A stretch of DNA of 64,000 bases from Amoebidium appalachense (GCA_963693365.1 CAVNZM010000007.1:5208001-5272000); one strand, 5' to 3'. Shown: positions 1-13,791, counted from the first letter of the stretch. Notes: generated by a model from the letters alone, not told the origin. Program-made: numbers and translations.

Positions 1-78
1 CACACACACACACACACACATTCGAGCTGGATTGGGCCGGATATGCCACCGCGCGCGCGCACACACACACACGCACAC

Positions 79-118
<40 letters not shown>

Positions 119-224
119 CTGGGCTAGATATGCCAAAATTATCTGGGCTGGATATGCCCACCCTTCCCCCCTCCCCCTCCACCCCCCCTGCCTGTCCCCC
201 CCCCCCAAAAAAAAAGCCCCATAC

Positions 225-1424
225 CATCCGAGGGCAGTCTTGGGTTCGCAGCATCCACCCAAGCCTTCAGCCTAGCCTCCAGCTGGCCCATGTGGGGTAG
301 GTCCCTGGTCTCTTCTAGGCTGTGCTCTAGGTCCGACCGCTGCTGTGCACTGGAGAGGTTTTATTATTATTATAATTATTATTTAATTATTTATTTTTGT
401 TGTTGTCGTTATTATTATTATTATTAGGAATTATTATTGTTATTTTTATTATTATTATTATTGAAGGGTGGGGGGAGGGGGTGGGGGGGGGGGGGGGGGG
501 AGGGGGGTGAAACTTATCCAGGAGAAAAAATGACGGGTGGGGTTGGAAGCGGGGGGGGGGGGGGGGGGGGGGTTGGGGGGGGGGTGAGGGGGGGGGGGGG
601 GGATAAATGGCAGAAGGACATGCATGTTGTGAGAGAACCTCTTCAACTGAGATAGATGCATCACACACGCACGACATTGCACAGCACACGCCTGCATAGA
701 CGCACAAATACACGTGTGGACAAGCGCGCATACCTGTGCAAATACACACACCTGTATGTGCGCGCACACACACCTAGCACACATACAAAAACACACACAT
801 GCACATACGCACACCGTGCGCACGGCCATACACACATGGATACACACACATACACACACACCACAAGCACCAACGATCTCCACCTGCCCTTCCCCCTCTC
901 CCAACCAACACAAAACCCATCTGATTCACCTACCACCTACCCACACAGCCCCCCCCCCCCCCCCCCCTCCCCTCCCCCCCCCTCCCCCCGACCCTCCGCC
1001 CGCCCCCTCCCCTCCGTCTCCCCCTCCCCCCTCCCCCCCCCCCCTCCCCCCGTGACATGTTCGCACCACACACACGCACAGGCACACACACACTCCTACA
1101 ACCCCCTTCCCCTTGCTCCCTAACACACACACACACACACGCATACACACACACACATACCCTTCACCGCTTGTCCCCGTGTGTTATACAAACATTCACA
1201 CACACACCTACACAACTAGACCTTCCCCCTCCCCCCCCCCCCCCCCCCCCCCCCCCCCCTTCCCTCCCCCCTGACACATACACACATCCACACCCACACC
1301 CACACAGACCCACCCCTCCCCTCTCCCCCTCCCTCCCCACCACCAGACCCATATACACATGTGCACGCAAACACACACACACACACACAACACACCCAGA
1401 CAGACAGACACAAACACCGAAACA

Positions 1425-1508
<84 letters not shown>

Positions 1509-2578
1509 CACACGCGCACACGCACACACGCACACACACCCACACACCACACACTTACACCCATCCCTTCCCCTCCCCCCTCCCCTCCCCTCCCCACACA
1601 CACACACCAACACCCAACCCCTCCGCCCGCCTCCCCCTCCGCACCCCCTACCCACACCTACAACCCCCAACCCTTCCCCCCCCCCCCCTCCCTCCCCCCC
1701 CCCCCCCCCCCCCCTCTCCGCCCCACACACACACACACCTACCCCCCCCCCCCACGCCCTTTCCCCCCTCTCCCCCCTCCCCCCCCTCCCCCCCCCCTCC
1801 CCCCCCCCCCCACCCACACACCAACACACACCCACCTCAGCACCAGCAGCATGTCCCGTGCATCCAGCCATGCCACCAGCTCACTCAGTGCCGTGTGCAT
1901 CAGCCGCCGCTCACCGTCGCTAAGCTCCCCCTGTACATAAATAGGCAACAGAGGAAATTTAGGAAATTTCAATCCGTGATCTCTCCAATTACTGATAATC
2001 GGATATAGGAACGGGGATGGGTGCATTGTGTATATAGATATATACGCCCAGGGGATGACGGGGGAATGCATTTGCGGGAAAATGTGTTTGTAGGTGCTTT
2101 GAAGGCATGGGACATAATACACAACCACCACTACCGGTGTGATAAGCATAGGAATGGCAAAAGTTTTTTCTCTTACCCTTTCCCGCTTCCCCTTCACCCC
2201 CTTCCCCCCCCCCCTCCCCGGCCCTCCCTTCACTCCCTCCACCCCCTCCCCCCCACCGAGAGGGGTTGAAAGGGGGCTGGGGGGCACGGATCTTGCACAT
2301 GTGGTCACGATATAGGGAGAGGCACGTACGCAGTTACACACGTACAAAGAGACATTGCATACGCGCACACCATACTGTTAAGTTGTTCCACGTAAACCTT
2401 GCCCCTCCCTCCCCTCGCCTCCCCCCCCCCCCCCCCCCCCCCCCCCCAAACACACACACACACACAGCCTCTTCAACCACCCCTCTCCTCCCTCCCACTT
2501 CTCCCCCCACTCCCCCCTTTCCCCCCTCTCCCCCCCTCCCCCCCCCCCCCACACACACACACATACCTCACCTCTCCC

Positions 2579-2611
<33 letters not shown>

Positions 2612-3396
2612 CGCCTTCCCCCCCACCCTCCGGTTCCATCCACCAAGATATGTTAATAATTTATGCGCACACATGGGATCTTCCGGAGAACAGAAGTTTG
2701 ACTTCAGGTGGAGAGACACATACAGGAGCCCTGTTTTCTGTGTTTCCGTGTTCATGTGAATTGTGGTTGGTTTGTGCATTTGTGCATTTGTGTACGAATG
2801 TGTGCTGATTATTTTATATGCATTTGTGTGCACCGGCAACGTAAATGTGTACTCTGTTTGCATGTGTGTTTAAAAGGGGGGGGGGGGGGGGGGGGGAAGG
2901 GGGCGGGGGGGAGGGGGGGGAGGAGGAGGGGGAGGTGAGAAGGAGGGGGGGAGGGGGGGGGGGGAGGGGGGGAGAAAGAAGGAAGGGAGATGGTGCTATG
3001 CTGTGTGTGTTTGCTTTTGTGTTCTGCATGTTTTTCTATTTATTCGTCTATTTGTCACAAATTTGGGGACGGGAGGCAGAGGTAATCCGTGCATTCTGAT
3101 GTTCCAAGAAGTACAGAAGCAAAACAAGAGGTTGTGCGAGCATGTGTGTGTGTGTGTGTGTGTGTATGTGTGTGTGTATGTGTGTGTGTATGTGTGTGTG
3201 TATGTGTGTGTGTGCGCGCGCGGGCGCGTATTCAACTGTGTACGTGTGAATGCATGCCACACCTGCACATGTACCTATATGTGTGCATGTGTGTGTTGTT
3301 TACTTAGTCACACACACAAACCACCTGGCAACACACCAACACACACCCCACAGCCTTTTTTCCACCAAGCATCCGCGACCCGATCCGCCTACTCTT

Positions 3397-3465
<69 letters not shown>

Positions 3466-3472
3466 CACACAT

Positions 3473-3561
<89 letters not shown>

Positions 3562-4386
3562 ACACACACACACATGCACACACACACATGCACGACACCC
3601 ATATTCATACCTGAAAGATGTAGAAGGGCAGGAACTGGTCGACCATCAGCTGGGGCAGCAGGGCAGGGCCATACAGGTCCACAAACAGTGGCCCACTGTT
3701 GCTGCTTGGCTTCTCCTCGTCAACATACAGCCAGCCGGACTATTTCACGAAATCAGAAATCGTATAGTGGGGGATGGAGGGGGGACGTATAGTGGGGGAT
3801 GGAGGGGGGAGGGAGGAAAGGGAGGGCGGGGGGAGGTGGAAGGGGGTGGCAGGGGGGGAGGGGGAGGGGGAGGAGGGGGGGAGAAGGGAAGGAGGGGGAT
3901 GGGGGAGAGAGGGGGAGGGTAGGGAAAATGAGGGTAGAAGGTGTTGCAGGGGGAGGGGGGGGGGATTAGAAGGGGAGGGAGGATGGACGACGAGGGGAAA
4001 GGAGGGAAAATGAAGATTCGTCAGATAGGAACAAGGGTTGTTAAATCATGGAGATGATGAGGGTCTGATGTGGATTTTGTCACGTGATGGGGTTCATAAG
4101 ACGCGGATGCGGCACACGGATGCCCACACACTCACACAGGGAGTAGTGTTGTGGGTGTGGGGTGGGTGTGTGTGTGTGGGGGGGGGGGGGGGGGGGGGGG
4201 GAGGGCACGTGTGCCTGCATGCACACATGCACACTCATGCCTGCACACACACACACACACACACACACAGCCACACGGAGACGTACACTCGGACAGACAA
4301 ACACGCCACGCGCGCACGGAGACACACACACACACATATACACACAGCTTCACACGTGGAACACACCTGTGGTGCACACACAAACA

Positions 4387-4425
<39 letters not shown>

Positions 4426-4565
4426 GTAACGCCTGCACCCCTCAACCCACCCCAATCACTCAGTCACCCCGTGTCTACCGGACCTTTGAAACTCCATTAT
4501 GCCTCTGCGAGACTCGTGCTTTTACCACACTCATTCGTCTCTGTTGTATGAATGAAACAGTGCAA

Positions 4566-4603
<38 letters not shown>

Positions 4604-5293
4604 CCCGACAACCCCTAACGCTCTCCCACACCCGCACATCCACATTGAACTAGCGTACCGTTCAAACCCCAATAAAAGCCATGCCCCTTCTCCACCCTCC
4701 CCTCACCCTCGAGATCGCTCCCGGATCCGCCCGAAAACCCCCCCCCAAAAAAGCAGCATTGTATAACAAATATTCATGTTAGAATTATAAAACTCAAATA
4801 TTTAGTTTAAAACGCACGACGACCTCACCTCGTTTGCGCAATCCTGCAGCCTCTTCATTATTGTCTCTCTGGCAGCATAGTCCTCATCGGATACGGTCGG
4901 TTTTAACCTCTGCAGGTGGCGGGATATACACCTAGATATACTGTTTGGGGCAAGGGGGGGTGAAAGGTATTAATATCATGAAGATATACGAACGTAGTCA
5001 GTAAATCCTGTATTTGGTTTAGCATCTGCGCAAGGGAGGGGAGAGACGGGGCATACACTTGGATAGGCTGTGTGTGTGGGAGGGAGTGAACCACGCAGTT
5101 GTCATGGAGAGTATATAGTGCAGTCATGGTCAGGTTGAGTTTTTGGGAACTAATCAACATAGTTTTAGAGTCTGCACAGGGGAAAAGACATGCATCTGCA
5201 AAGTCCGCAGCAACACGTAACATGGTAACAACAAAACAGTCAAGTAGGCGATGACGATCAGGAAAAACAGAAAAAAAGGAAGATCCCCAGATC

Positions 5294-5327
<34 letters not shown>

Positions 5328-5672
5328 GCCACACCAACACCAACAAGACACACATGTACATTGCAAACCTGCGCACACACACACGTGTCCTTCACCAAAC
5401 CTTCCATCCACCTTCTTTCCTCACGGAACTAAATCGCCTCCCTTCAACATTCCACAGCGCCTTTCAACTCCTCCCCTCTTCCCCATCACATTTCCCTGCT
5501 TTTCCCATTCGTTGCCAAACCAAAAAAAGTGCTCCGTCCACCTAACAGCATCCCTTTCCTTTCCCCTCCACGATGAAATTTTTTCCCCCAGTGACCCCAG
5601 CCTTCCTCCCCCCCCCCCCCCCCCCCCCCCCCACCACCACCACCACCACCACCACGACCACCACCACCCGTC

Positions 5673-5716
<44 letters not shown>

Positions 5717-6499
5717 TTATTCCCACTCCCCATCATTTCCCCAGGGCGCAAGGTTGAACGAAAACAAAACAAAACAAAACAAAACAAAAAAACAAAAAAA
5801 ATAATCTTAGTGCTAGTTGTATCCCTGCTATGGGAGTCATTTGAGTTGGCTCACTACATGACCGAGCACCTAACAGACTGTCACCATGTGCGAGATAAAT
5901 ACATCAAGCAATAATCCGAACTGTTCGGGGTTTGGCAGATTTGTATATTCTCAAAATGACACCACAATATCTGACTAGTAAACAGCACATCCCCCCCGCC
6001 AAAATAAATAAATAAATAAATAAATAAATAACTTGAAATAAAAACCCTCCCCCCCCCCCCCCCCCCCCCCCCCCCCGACTTTCCCCATATGCCAATCGAT
6101 CAATTTCTCTTCATTGCAGGTGCTGATTTAGATCAGAACTTGACGAAAAACACACGAACAGGCGAAGTATAGACTGTAGCCAGAGGTGGTAGTCACCCTA
6201 ACGCCGCAGAGCGGATACACCGGAGCAGGAGTAAATATGTGAGTATCAATGTGAATGTGCACCAATGACAAGCATGTGTGCACGCAATGGGTAACTGCAA
6301 AGGCAAGTAGACACAACAAGTGCGTGGGTGCATGCACACCGGATCACGCCTGCACCACGTCCGCACACTCACGAACCTGCACTCCCATATCCACACTCAC
6401 CTACCTACGCACGCACACGATAAACAGGCACGTGCACCCGCACACAAGCACGCACACACACACACACATACACACACACAAAGATGAGCACACACACCA

Positions 6500-6573
<74 letters not shown>

Positions 6574-7456
6574 ACACACCATCTCTGTGTTGCCTTCCCC
6601 ACAGGAAGTAGCGCTGTCTGCCTCTCACTCATCTGCCTGCATGCCTCGCGATGATTCGGCCAGTCCGCAACCTGGTGGTCCTTGTTGCAATAGCGCACAC
6701 TGCGGCAGGCCGTGCACAGAAGGAGGTCGCCAGCTACTCGTTTGCAGTGTGCGCACTGCTTGGCTACCACCTCGAACGAATGTGCCTGGTGAAGGGGGGG
6801 GGGGGGGGGGGGGGGGGGGAGGTGGGGGGGGGGAAGAGAAAGAAAGAGAGACAGAATAAGCGAACAAGAATTTTACCGCACCAACCGGTGAATGTTATAT
6901 TGCACCAAGATATATCGTTGTGCCCGGAGCAGAGAAACGGAAAAGCCATGCGAACAAGAAGCATCACGAAGTTAAGTTTTACACAACATGCTGCAACGAT
7001 CATCAAAATTCCTTGGTGAGTGGGCTATGGCTTAATTCAATACATCTGCAAGCCACGGTGGTGAAATTGGGGCGCACAGCTGCTCATGGGTGGATTGGGT
7101 GGATGCATCAAATGGTGTAAACAGCTTCGGTGTCCAGCAAGCTGCCACCACCACAAGGAAAGATCCACCTGGATTACTTCGTAAACTCTCAAGATCCTTA
7201 ATAGCAAACGAAATCTTGGGACTAGCCGGCTTTTGGACCCCACCTCTTCCTTTGTCTTGTTGAAGCTGGCAAATAGCGACTGTGGATCTATGGCCCCGTG
7301 CAGCCCTTCCCTCTGTGCATGTTTGATTATCTCTTCGTATGCCACTCTCTCTGCCTCAAGACCAGCTATTAGCTTCTCCTTATCCTCTGCGCTTGGCTCT
7401 TCCGTGTGTGGTCTCGGTCGACGGAACTTCTTGTGGTGTGCTTGCTTGGTCTTCAT
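225..7456 (-). CDS. MYND zinc-finger protein, partial (3' end off window)
   Basis: Six exons join in frame: 7244-7456, 6603-6785, 4829-4909, 3611-3739, 1836-1930 and 225-349, giving 275 residues before the window edge. Exon 1 opens with ATG at 7456 and codes for a basic, charged leader. Exon 2 carries the MYND finger (residues 82-120): Cys82/85, Cys95/98, Cys104 in RYCNKDHQ, then His116 and Cys120. The usual Cys four residues after YC is His108 here, which could still bind zinc. MYND fingers normally bind proline-rich partner peptides. Downstream exons are acidic and helical with no family I recognise. The segment ending AWLDARD faintly recalls the Hsp70 lid, but I do not claim it. Donors are gtgggg, gtgggg, gtgagg, gtatga, gtgggt and gtatgg. 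The exon set is well supported by phase; missed small exons and overall function are uncertain. Confidence 0.72.
350..1835. repeat. Intron of the MYND gene: microsatellites and homopolymers
   Basis: This stretch holds ATT-rich repeats (360-465), poly-G runs (480-600), (CA)n, poly-C runs (950-1050, 1226-1260, 1678-1812), and (CA)n followed by (GA)n at 1428-1506. I see no coding segment. Long frames here are Thr-His or Pro runs. Confidence 0.8.
3399..3588. repeat. (CA)n microsatellite in MYND gene intron
   Basis: Nearly uninterrupted CA dinucleotides with a few TGCACA variants, ending about 20 bases from the 5' splice site of the exon at 3611-3739. A shorter (GT)n block lies at 3141-3213. Confidence 0.95.
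4910..5165. repeat. Two diverged tandem copies next to a 3' splice site
   Basis: The segment just upstream (coding strand) of the exon 4829-4909 is repeated once more about 115 bases away. Shared landmarks are the CTGCA-type ends, a TATACAC(C/T)T(A/G)GATA block and a GGGTGAA/GAGTGAA block. The copies are clearly diverged. No coding signal is seen between here and 6602. Confidence 0.5.
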
Positions 7457-8308
7457 CTTCGACGAACTTCAATAGCCGTTTTGGATCCGAAAGGACTCAG
7501 TGGACGACGAAACCAAAAAAAAATACGAAAATGGGTAACGCCTCTACCTAGTTACAAAAAACACCAAGACCTGCCCCTGAAACCTCTTAGAAAAAGAAAT
7601 ATATAGACACACAATTGAGAACTGAAAACTGAATGTTACTCGTGTAGGCAACTTATGATGTTCAATTCATGTTGTTCACCGTTAGCAGAACATAAACATG
7701 CTACGCCAGGTCAGTAACAGGTCCTCTTGTGGCCCCGTTTTAACGAAAGGTAGCCCTACGTGAAAGTTTGTGTAAGTTGTAACCTTTTGGTGAGTCGTGA
7801 CGTCACAACGACAGATAGTGGTGCACGGGTTGCCAATCAGATGCCCGATAGGCTTTTGGAATTTGGAGCTATATATCGTGCCGAGTTTTGTTTTTTCGCA
7901 GTGTTTTTTCGTTGTTGTTTTTTCGCGACCGATGAAGTTTTACGTTGTCACATTGTACAGTTTTAAAGCGCACAGGTATCTTAATTTTTGGTCCAGCAAG
8001 CCTATTCATGCGCACATTTTTTCTTTCTTTTGACCTTCACATCTTGCACTCACGGTCATCTCTTTGTATGCATGTCCACTCGTTGCAACATTCACACACA
8101 TATCTCATAGGTTATGCCACACGTGCACATACAGATTAACACCAAAAACGCACACATGAGTACACAAACGCAGAGGCAGACTTCCACAAACACACCGTCA
8201 CACACACGTGTGGCACACTAACGATGGTCACACACCCACATCTCCGACACGACGGTTACCCCACGAGGTAATAGTGACAAAGTGCAAACCATTTTCTTTT
8301 CGCCCATT
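7457..8308. other. Upstream region of the MYND gene
   Basis: No coding signal. A TATATATT sequence on the minus strand at 7598-7605 lies about 145 bases before the MYND start codon, a spacing close to that of the TATA-like box of the peroxidase gene. The region is free of the long homopolymers seen elsewhere. Confidence 0.35.
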
Positions 8309-8487
8309 ACTATGATCTGTTCTGATGTGCGTAGTGTACACGTCCCCCATGTGCGTGCACCCGACAAACACGCTTTCTCGCATTTGCGCCTGCGCGATTA
8401 CTATGATCTATTCTGATGTGCGTACGTGTACACGTCCCCCATGTGCGTGCACCCGACAAACACGCTTGCTCGCATTTGCGCCTGCGC
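8309..8487. repeat. Two-copy direct tandem repeat, about 89 bp unit
   Basis: A unit starting TACTATGATCT and including the CACCCGACAAACACGCTT block appears twice back to back (about 8309-8397 and 8398-8487) with only a few differences, so the duplication looks recent. It lies outside any recognised exon. Confidence 0.85.
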
Positions 8488-8659
8488 CTGCACGAAACCT
8501 GCACAGAGCACTCAAGTACATATGTGCGGGCGGACGCTTCATGCAACCGCACACATGCACCGCAACCAGACACAATCGGCCGCGGACAGGCCTGAAAGGG
8601 AGACCCGTAAGGGCACGCGTACACATGTGATCAGTCATATCCGCAAGTTCGCTTCTGCT

Positions 8660-8795
8660 TTAGAGATGTGGTAAACTTCGGGCCCCTGAAAAAAAAACGG
8701 TTACTTCAAAATAACTGTGCTTGCGCTCACTTCTCCGTAGCTGTTTCACGTAGCCGATGGGAGGGAACTTCCATCCAGGTTGGATCCAATCGCCG
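8660..8795 (-). CDS. Possible 3' terminal exon of an unknown minus-strand gene
   Basis: After a good acceptor (GTTTCAG) the minus strand reads SGDWIQPGWKFPPIGYVKQL and continues with a basic stretch to a TAA at 8660. The composition is protein-like and unlike the low-complexity frames around it. I could not find upstream exons that join it in phase. A second sequence resembling the exon start (GATTGGAT.CCTGG) occurs at about 9.12 kb, so the acceptor region may be duplicated. Product unknown. Confidence 0.3.
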
Positions 8796-8930
8796 CTGAA
8801 ACGGCAAGTTGCCGAAGGCATTTCAGTGTTGTTTATGAATCGACGTAAGTATACGAGTGTGGCCTTGTGAATCAACTTGCATTGCAGGCTTGTGTGTAAG
8901 CTGCAGGCTTGTACAACCCAGCAGTGCCAG

Positions 8931-8959
8931 CCAAGGCCTCCTGAATTAGGAGGCCTTGG
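8931..8959. other. Perfect hairpin, 12-bp arms
   Basis: CCAAGGCCTCCT and AGGAGGCCTTGG flank a five-base loop (GAATT). No function assigned; it could fold in RNA from either strand. Confidence 0.8.
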
Positions 8960-9851
8960 TGCTTGGTGCCAGCTGGTGCCAACACAACACGGAGTTGCCA
9001 TGGGCCACAACAAAGTGCACACTGCACAGGTGACAGCCGTTCAAGGCTTTGCCGCGACTGAGATCTAATGCTCCTGCCAGTGATCTAGATGCATACCATA
9101 TATAGTTATTCTTGATCTACCAGGTATCCAATCAACCTGAAGATAACATTGCGCAAACACCCACGTGTTCTCCGGGTGCAAAAAGGGACTGCGTCGACAA
9201 CAGGCCTTCACTTTTTTCTCCAAGGTGCGAAAATTACTCAGTACCCCAGCCCTTCTCCCTTCCGCCCTCCCCCTTCCTCCCCTCCTCCCACGCCCCCCTC
9301 CCCCTCCCACGCCTCCCCCTCCTCCTCCCCCTCCCCTGCTCTCCCACCTCCTATTCCCAACTGCTTCCTTCCCCCCCTCCCCCCTCTCCTCCCCTCTCCC
9401 AGCACTACCTGCACATGTTTTTGTGCCGTTTTTGCCAAAAAAGTGAAGCAAACGCTTCTTGAATCACCTCGCCGTTTTTTGCGCACACCTGTCATCATGT
9501 CCTGTTGTAGTCCTAACAGTGAGTCAGTTCATTCTGTTTTGGTAATCAGTAACACAGCGTTTGTTACGTATATTTTAAAACAGTGAAACCCAGTGATGAA
9601 CCTTGTCTTGCCGGAAAAAAACCATGTCGGCAAAAATACTGATTTAATGAGCCTGAGGGTTTCCAAGAAAGCCGGAGGTCTTTGCAGAGCCCGATCAGGT
9701 TCACCTTTCTAACTGTACTTTTTTCTCTTTTTCACAGGACCGACTCGCCATTTTAAGACTTTTTCTCTTTCAGGGAGGCAACGGCGCAATAAACGTGCTC
9801 CTCTTTTCAAGACCCTTTTGTGTTGTGTCCGAACGTGTTCCGTTCTTGTAG

Positions 9852-10780
9852 TGTGAATTTACTGGATGAGCGTCGTTCCCTGTCCCACCACTTCTGTAAT
9901 GGGCTGTCCACACAGGTCCCCTCCCTTCCTCACTTCCCCTCTACCCCCTTTACATCGGTTCGCTTGGTTGTTTCGAGCTTTCTATTAATGTGGCTGTCTT
10001 GTTTGCTTAGACGGGCCTGGCTTTTGCGTGTTTGCACCCTGCTATCCCTCGTTCATCACTCTTTTCGTACTACTACTACTTATCTACTTGTATTGACCCC
10101 GCCCCTCCATCCCCCCCTCCCCATTTTTTTTCTTTTTTGTTTTTTGTTTTACGGCAGAGTCCAGCAGCTGGCGGCGCACATGCCAACCAGCTTCCTGTCA
10201 AACTCTGCCAGAGAAAAGCTCAACTAGTTTGACATGCCACCCCGTTATATGGGGTGCTGTGATAGAGGTTGGCAACAGATGTATTGTGTAGTTTTGGCCG
10301 CTGGCAGCACGGTTGTATTAGCTGGTGGTGAGTGTTAAGTGTATACACAAGTGGCATCACCCTGGGGCTGTACCCTGTGACACGATAAAACTCTTGTCTG
10401 CAGAAACGTAGGGTTTGATTTTCTCGCTCTCGAGCCTCCCCTTCCCCTCGGCCAACACACACGTGGACAAAGACTCCAAAAACAAGAAAAAGAAAGAACA
10501 AAACGAGATCATTAAGAAAGAGGGGGAGGCGGCCTTTAGAAGTCTAACGACCTTAAAATACAGAAAAATTTAGGCATATAATCGATGAGGGCTGCTTGTG
10601 TACTCGTTTCAAGATCAAGATGAGTTCTCCTGCCCCCCGATATTAAAGTATGCGCAACTCAATGCAGGCGGTGTAATTATTTCCCCCTCCCTTCCCACCA
10701 GCCCCCACACACACGCACCTACCTCCCTCACGCGAGAAAACGACCCCACCCTAATTGAGGCAATGGCTGAAATGGCCTAA
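9852..10780 (+). CDS. Possible 3' part of an unknown plus-strand gene
   Basis: The best-supported pair is 10611-10670 (frame DQDEFSCPPILKYAQLNAG) and 10737-10780 (ENDPTLIEAMAEMA then TAA). The 66-base intron between them is GT-AG and phase-compatible. Further upstream, 9852-9915 (VNLLDERRSLSHHF...) has a good acceptor and a CAG/gtcccc donor. A segment at 10158-10227 (VQQLAAHMPTSF...) also follows a strong acceptor, but I could not join all four in one phase. A plus-strand frame at about 9.12-9.22 kb may be another exon. No family is recognised. Confidence 0.35.
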
Positions 10781-11248
10781 ATCCGGATAACCCTTGATGC
10801 CTATCACAACAACTGCTATGGAATATGTGATATATTCACACTGTTTGTTGCAATATTGCAACCAACAGCACGACAAGCTAGGGAGGAAGTTCATCTGATA
10901 TGAATCAGCCCTCTCCCCCTATCCCCCCCTCCTCCCCCTTCCCGATCCCCTCCTCGCCTCTCCCCCTCCCTATTGGCAAACACCGTGGCACCCAGGAACC
11001 CCAAACAAACACACATACATGCACCACAAATATTTAAAAAACAGAGTACGTGCACGTCGTGCAGGAAAGGACACTTTCTAAGCTACTTGTTGATGTTGCA
11101 CAAAACCAGGGCTTATAGAGCTCAAACTTTAACATACACCTTCTCTCCCCCTTCGGAATCCCGGTTCGGTCTCTTCCGTTCCACGTCTTTTTCTCCCTCC
11201 CCCTACCTCCCTCGAGGCCTGCCCCCCCCCCCCCCCCCCTCTCCCCTC

Positions 11249-11253
<5 letters not shown>

Positions 11254-11310
<57 letters not shown>

Positions 11311-11315
11311 CCCTT

Positions 11316-11379
<64 letters not shown>

Positions 11380-11457
11380 TCTCCCTTCCTCGCTCTCCCT
11401 CTCACTCTCTCTCTCTCTCCCGGATCCCTCGCTCCCTCTCTCTCTCACTCTCTCTCT

Positions 11458-11497
<40 letters not shown>

Positions 11498-11498
11498 A

Positions 11499-11575
<77 letters not shown>
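11254..11575. repeat. (CT)n microsatellite with internal (TA)n
   Basis: Long CT tracts with short interruptions surround a pure TA block at about 11461-11493. Followed by near-pure poly-C at 11640-11786. No coding signal. Confidence 0.95.
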
Positions 11576-11576
<1 letters not shown>

Positions 11577-11747
11577 GTTCTCCCCGACTCTCTCTCTATG
11601 TATTAAACTCTCTCTCAGCTCATTAATTCTTTCTCTCTCCCCCCCCCCCCCCCCCCCTCCCCCCCTCCCCCCTCCCCTCCCCCCCCACCCCCCCCCCCCC
11701 CCCCCCGTCTATCGCTATCCCCCCTCCCCCCCCCCCCCCCCCCCCCC

Positions 11748-11786
<39 letters not shown>

Positions 11787-12141
11787 ACCCACCCACCCAG
11801 CCACCCACTCCATCCACTCCCCTATAATTGGTACTGCCTGGGCCACCGCGGTGCTTCCACCGAGTTCCCTCCAACGGTTACCAACAACCTCGCGGACCGG
11901 CTAAACCCGCCTTCTTTTCAATGGTGTAAGGGCTGTGTGAAAGGCTTCTTCCTTTCGTCTCCCCCCCTCCCCAGGCGCCCCCCCCCCCCCCCCCCCTCCC
12001 CCCCCCCCCCCCACACCCACCCACCCACCCCCTTCCTCTCCACCCTTCCCCTCCCCCCCCAACCCCTCTCCCTTGAAAATCTCACCCTACGTCGACACAT
12101 CGACACGCTTCCTTCCCTGCGAGCACCCTTTCGGGCAATTC

Positions 12142-12243
<102 letters not shown>

Positions 12244-12494
12244 GCATGTGCCTGTGTCGGTGTGTTAGTGTATTTGTCGGTGTGTGTTTGACTTTGGGCA
12301 GCCGCTGGGTTTCTACGCGGGTGCTTGCCCTTGAATGTGCGTGCCGCAGCCCTTAGTGAATCTATAGGCCACCCGTTAGTGTTTGTGTTTTAGTCATCGA
12401 TGTCCCGGAAGGAGTGTGCATGCATGCCATACCGTTCGTGTTACATATTGGTATTTGCAGGCCATTGTAGCTAATAGTGTGTGTGTCTGTGCAG

Positions 12495-12630
12495 AAACGC
12501 ACGAAAACAGGCGGCTGTAAAGAACTTCATCCATGGGCGAGTAATATTACGCGCCTTTGTGTATCCGATCAGCCCGGTGTGCTACGCAACAGTAGTAGCG
12601 GTTTCTTTAGGCATCCCTTTGGCGGGATAT

Positions 12631-12683
<53 letters not shown>

Positions 12684-12696
12684 TGCGTGCGTGTGC

Positions 12697-12795
<99 letters not shown>

Positions 12796-12828
12796 GGGGG
12801 TTGGGTGGGTGGGTTGGGTGGGTGGGCT

Positions 12829-12861
<33 letters not shown>

Positions 12862-13006
12862 CTCCGTTGATTTTGGTGTGTGGGAAGCGCGAAAACGCGA
12901 AAACACGCTTATAGTATCCCATACTGTCAACAACAATGCTCTAGGGAGGTTTGTACTTGATGTACTGTACCGGAGGCTCTTGACGGGTGTGTTAGCATCG
13001 GCCTGA
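12495..13006 (+). CDS. 3' end of an unknown plus-strand gene with a membrane-like segment
   Basis: Two exons join in phase: 12495-12634 after TCTGTGCAG, and 12945-13006 after GCTCTAG, ending in TGA at 13004-13006. The first reads NARKQAAVKNFIHGRVILRA and then a 25-residue hydrophobic stretch that could span a membrane. The second is RFVLDVLYRRLLTGVLASA. The intron is filled by (GT)n and poly-G. Upstream exons are not resolved; the frame KISPYVDTSTRFLPCEHPF at about 12.07-12.14 kb, with donor gtgcgt, is a candidate. Product unknown. Confidence 0.45.
12633..12793. repeat. (GT)n microsatellite
   Basis: Starts at the 5' splice site of the exon ending at 12634 and runs almost pure for about 160 bases, followed by a poly-G run at 12831-12860. 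Confidence 0.95.
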
Positions 13007-13791
13007 GAGTCACGGGAAATCAAGTGAACATGTACAGAGGTGAATGGGCAACGTGTTTGGTGGCATGGACAGTAGCCTATTCTGTGAGTTTGTGTCGCAC
13101 GACCACTTCGAACTTGTAACACTTGGCAGGTGTGTTGGAACTGAGTGGTGGGCGGAGACTGAAACTCGAAACCACGCTGGCACAACCAATCTGATACTGT
13201 TCTCGGTGACCATATTAAGTTATGTAAAACATTACAAAAACGATGAATAAGCTAGCGGATTGGCCACATACGCACCGTGTTTACATCAAAGAATGTGGAA
13301 GTGCCACGAGTAATCTTTGTGCCGCACTGCCGGCAAAACCGAAGCAGCAATAGGGACCATGAAAAGTATTATTAGCCTGGACGATATGGTGTATTATTGA
13401 ATACCTTTTTGTCAACCACGCGGGATTCACCGTTGAACCTGCTGTGGCCACTCTATAGGTTATAACAAACTCGCCAAACAAATATATGTATACGTAGATG
13501 ACCCCGTCGACTTTACAGGGCTTCAAATTGTCCTTTGCACCTGCTTGTTCGTGCTTTTGACATGTGCGTGCGAACACGGAGTGCTAAAAGAGAATTTTGG
13601 GGTGACATTTGCAGTAAGCTGCCGGTATGCGAATGCACGGCAGTGTACACTGGTGAACATACATGTATGACAGCAGCTTAACTTGTATGCATTTTCCTTA
13701 CTTCGAATCCTTTTGTGTGACATGGAAGAAATACATTGCACACGTATGTGCGTGTCAAGTTGTGGTGTATGCCCACGTGTATATTCTGCAC

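Noticed and set aside
1836-1930. Hsp70 C-terminal lid assignment for the segment with AWLDARD
   Set aside because: Only a short WLD-type resemblance; the other exons of the same gene do not look like Hsp70.
8676-8694. Possible 19-base intron (gtaacc...ttttcag) near the end of the minus exon 8660-8795
   Set aside because: All other introns here are far longer, and reading straight through is also open to a stop.
11640-11786. Proline- or glycine-rich proteins from poly-C/poly-G tracts
   Set aside because: Homopolymer runs are open in all frames of one strand and carry no other coding evidence.
13044-13132. Plus frame MGNVFGGMDSSLFCEFVSHD with a kinase-like end (HFELVTLGR)
   Set aside because: It starts 38 bases after the stop of another plus-strand gene and no following kinase exon could be found.
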